35,746 nucleotides of DNA from a virus: the IMG/VR virus record IMGVR_UViG_3300047557_003109, positions 1 to 35,746 of that record. One strand, 5' to 3'. Below the pieces are notes generated by a model. It had not been told where the DNA came from. It saw only the letters and a list, made by a program, of their open reading frames with translations, and searched no databases. Shown here piece after piece: positions 35,546-35,746 of the stretch; within the stretch, counting starts at the first letter, position 1; every line of letters starts with the position of its first letter. A program made the translations under genes and the position numbers.

Positions 35546-35746
35546 TTTGTGAACGCATGGCGCTCGTTAAATCGGATGAATTGCTGGGACTCTCTTGTAG
35601 ACAATCAGCAGCCAAGCCTTGCAGGCGTGTAAGGAAGGTTCAGAGACTAGGCGGTGGATGACGCTTCATCCGTAATACGCCACTAGCGTCCGACACTCTT
35701 ATGAGTGATGATATAGTCCGCTCCCTTTGGCGACAAAGGTTAAAAC
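35546..35746 (+). other. Group I self-splicing intron in psbA (5' 201 bases)
   Basis: P1: exon GAGCGT (35540-35545) pairs with guide GCGCTC (35560-35565), giving the U-G pair at the splice site. P element AATTGCTGGGAC (35579-35590) and Q AATCAGCAGCCAAGC (35603-35617) pair as P4. R GTTCAGAGACTA (35638-35649) and S ending ATAGTCC (35719) pair as P7. Extra hairpins (GGATGA/TCATCC; CACTC/GAGTG) match P7.1/P7.2 and P8. P9 CCTTTG-GCGA-CAAAGG has a GNRA loop. The 3' splice site and exon 2 lie outside. psbA introns are known in some cyanophages, sometimes with a homing endonuclease downstream. Confidence 0.93.

Noticed and set aside
35546-35632. Extension of the psbA reading frame by 28 codons
   Set aside because: These codons lie in the group I intron (P1 guide, P and Q elements). 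They do not resemble the D1 C-terminus, which should contain Asn-Ala-His-Asn-Phe-Pro.

Overview
The window is a stretch of a T4-like cyanophage (a contractile-tailed cyanomyovirus of marine Synechococcus or Prochlorococcus). The evidence is the phage-type nrdA/nrdB pair, a cluster of tRNA genes, T4-type late promoter boxes (ATAAATA), and a typical set of host-derived metabolic genes: psbA (photosystem II D1), two high-light-inducible (hli) genes, pstS, talC and gnd. Genes are tightly packed, often with ATGA stop/start overlaps, and nearly all lie on the + strand.

Layout. 1-2800: 3' part of nrdA, nrdB and a small gene, closed by a UUCG-loop terminator. 2800-5450: virion structural protein, GIY-YIG-like protein, a 58-aa gene and a C39-like cysteine peptidase. 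5447-5855: three very small minus-strand genes. 5900-6900: structured leader, secreted RlpA-like protein and a one-TM protein. 6900-7880: eight tRNA genes. 7930-11870: SLH-domain porin, secreted protein, pstS behind a probable Pho box, a small gene, a Dps-like ferritin and a zinc-ribbon protein. 11877-14340: tRNA-Ser, two small genes, talC, a small gene, gnd and tRNA-Pro. 14400-15300: small genes and a structured RNA or micro-ORF region. 15328-32890: an unbroken run of 22 AT-rich genes for nucleotide-sugar synthesis and glycosyl transfer. 32990-35746: hli, small genes, hli, peroxiredoxin, a small gene and psbA, which is interrupted by a group I intron running off the end of the window.

How it fits together. 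talC and gnd redirect carbon to the pentose phosphate pathway for NADPH and ribose. nrdA/B turn ribonucleotides into deoxynucleotides. hli, psbA and peroxiredoxin keep photosynthesis going and limit oxidative damage. pstS and the porin probably support nutrient uptake. The 17.5-kb sugar cluster carries RmlB/RmlC-type enzymes, an RfbH/E1-type 3-dehydratase with the His and [2Fe-2S] cysteine motif, a GDP-mannose 3,5-epimerase-like enzyme, an unusual MDR dehydrogenase plus fused thiamine-diphosphate E1 pair, and an ADP-heptose route with HldE split into two genes around HldD. It also has GT10, two GT11, GT7C-like, GT25 and GT9-like transferases. It looks able to build an unusual glycan containing 3,6-dideoxy (possibly branched) sugar, heptose and deoxyhexose or galactose.

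Transcription signals are clear. At least nine near-consensus sigma-70 promoters (TTGAC[A/G], mostly 17-bp spacer) were found. Several have the -35 box inside the preceding terminator hairpin or touching the 3' end of a tRNA gene. Separate ATAAATA late boxes precede the structural and several other genes.
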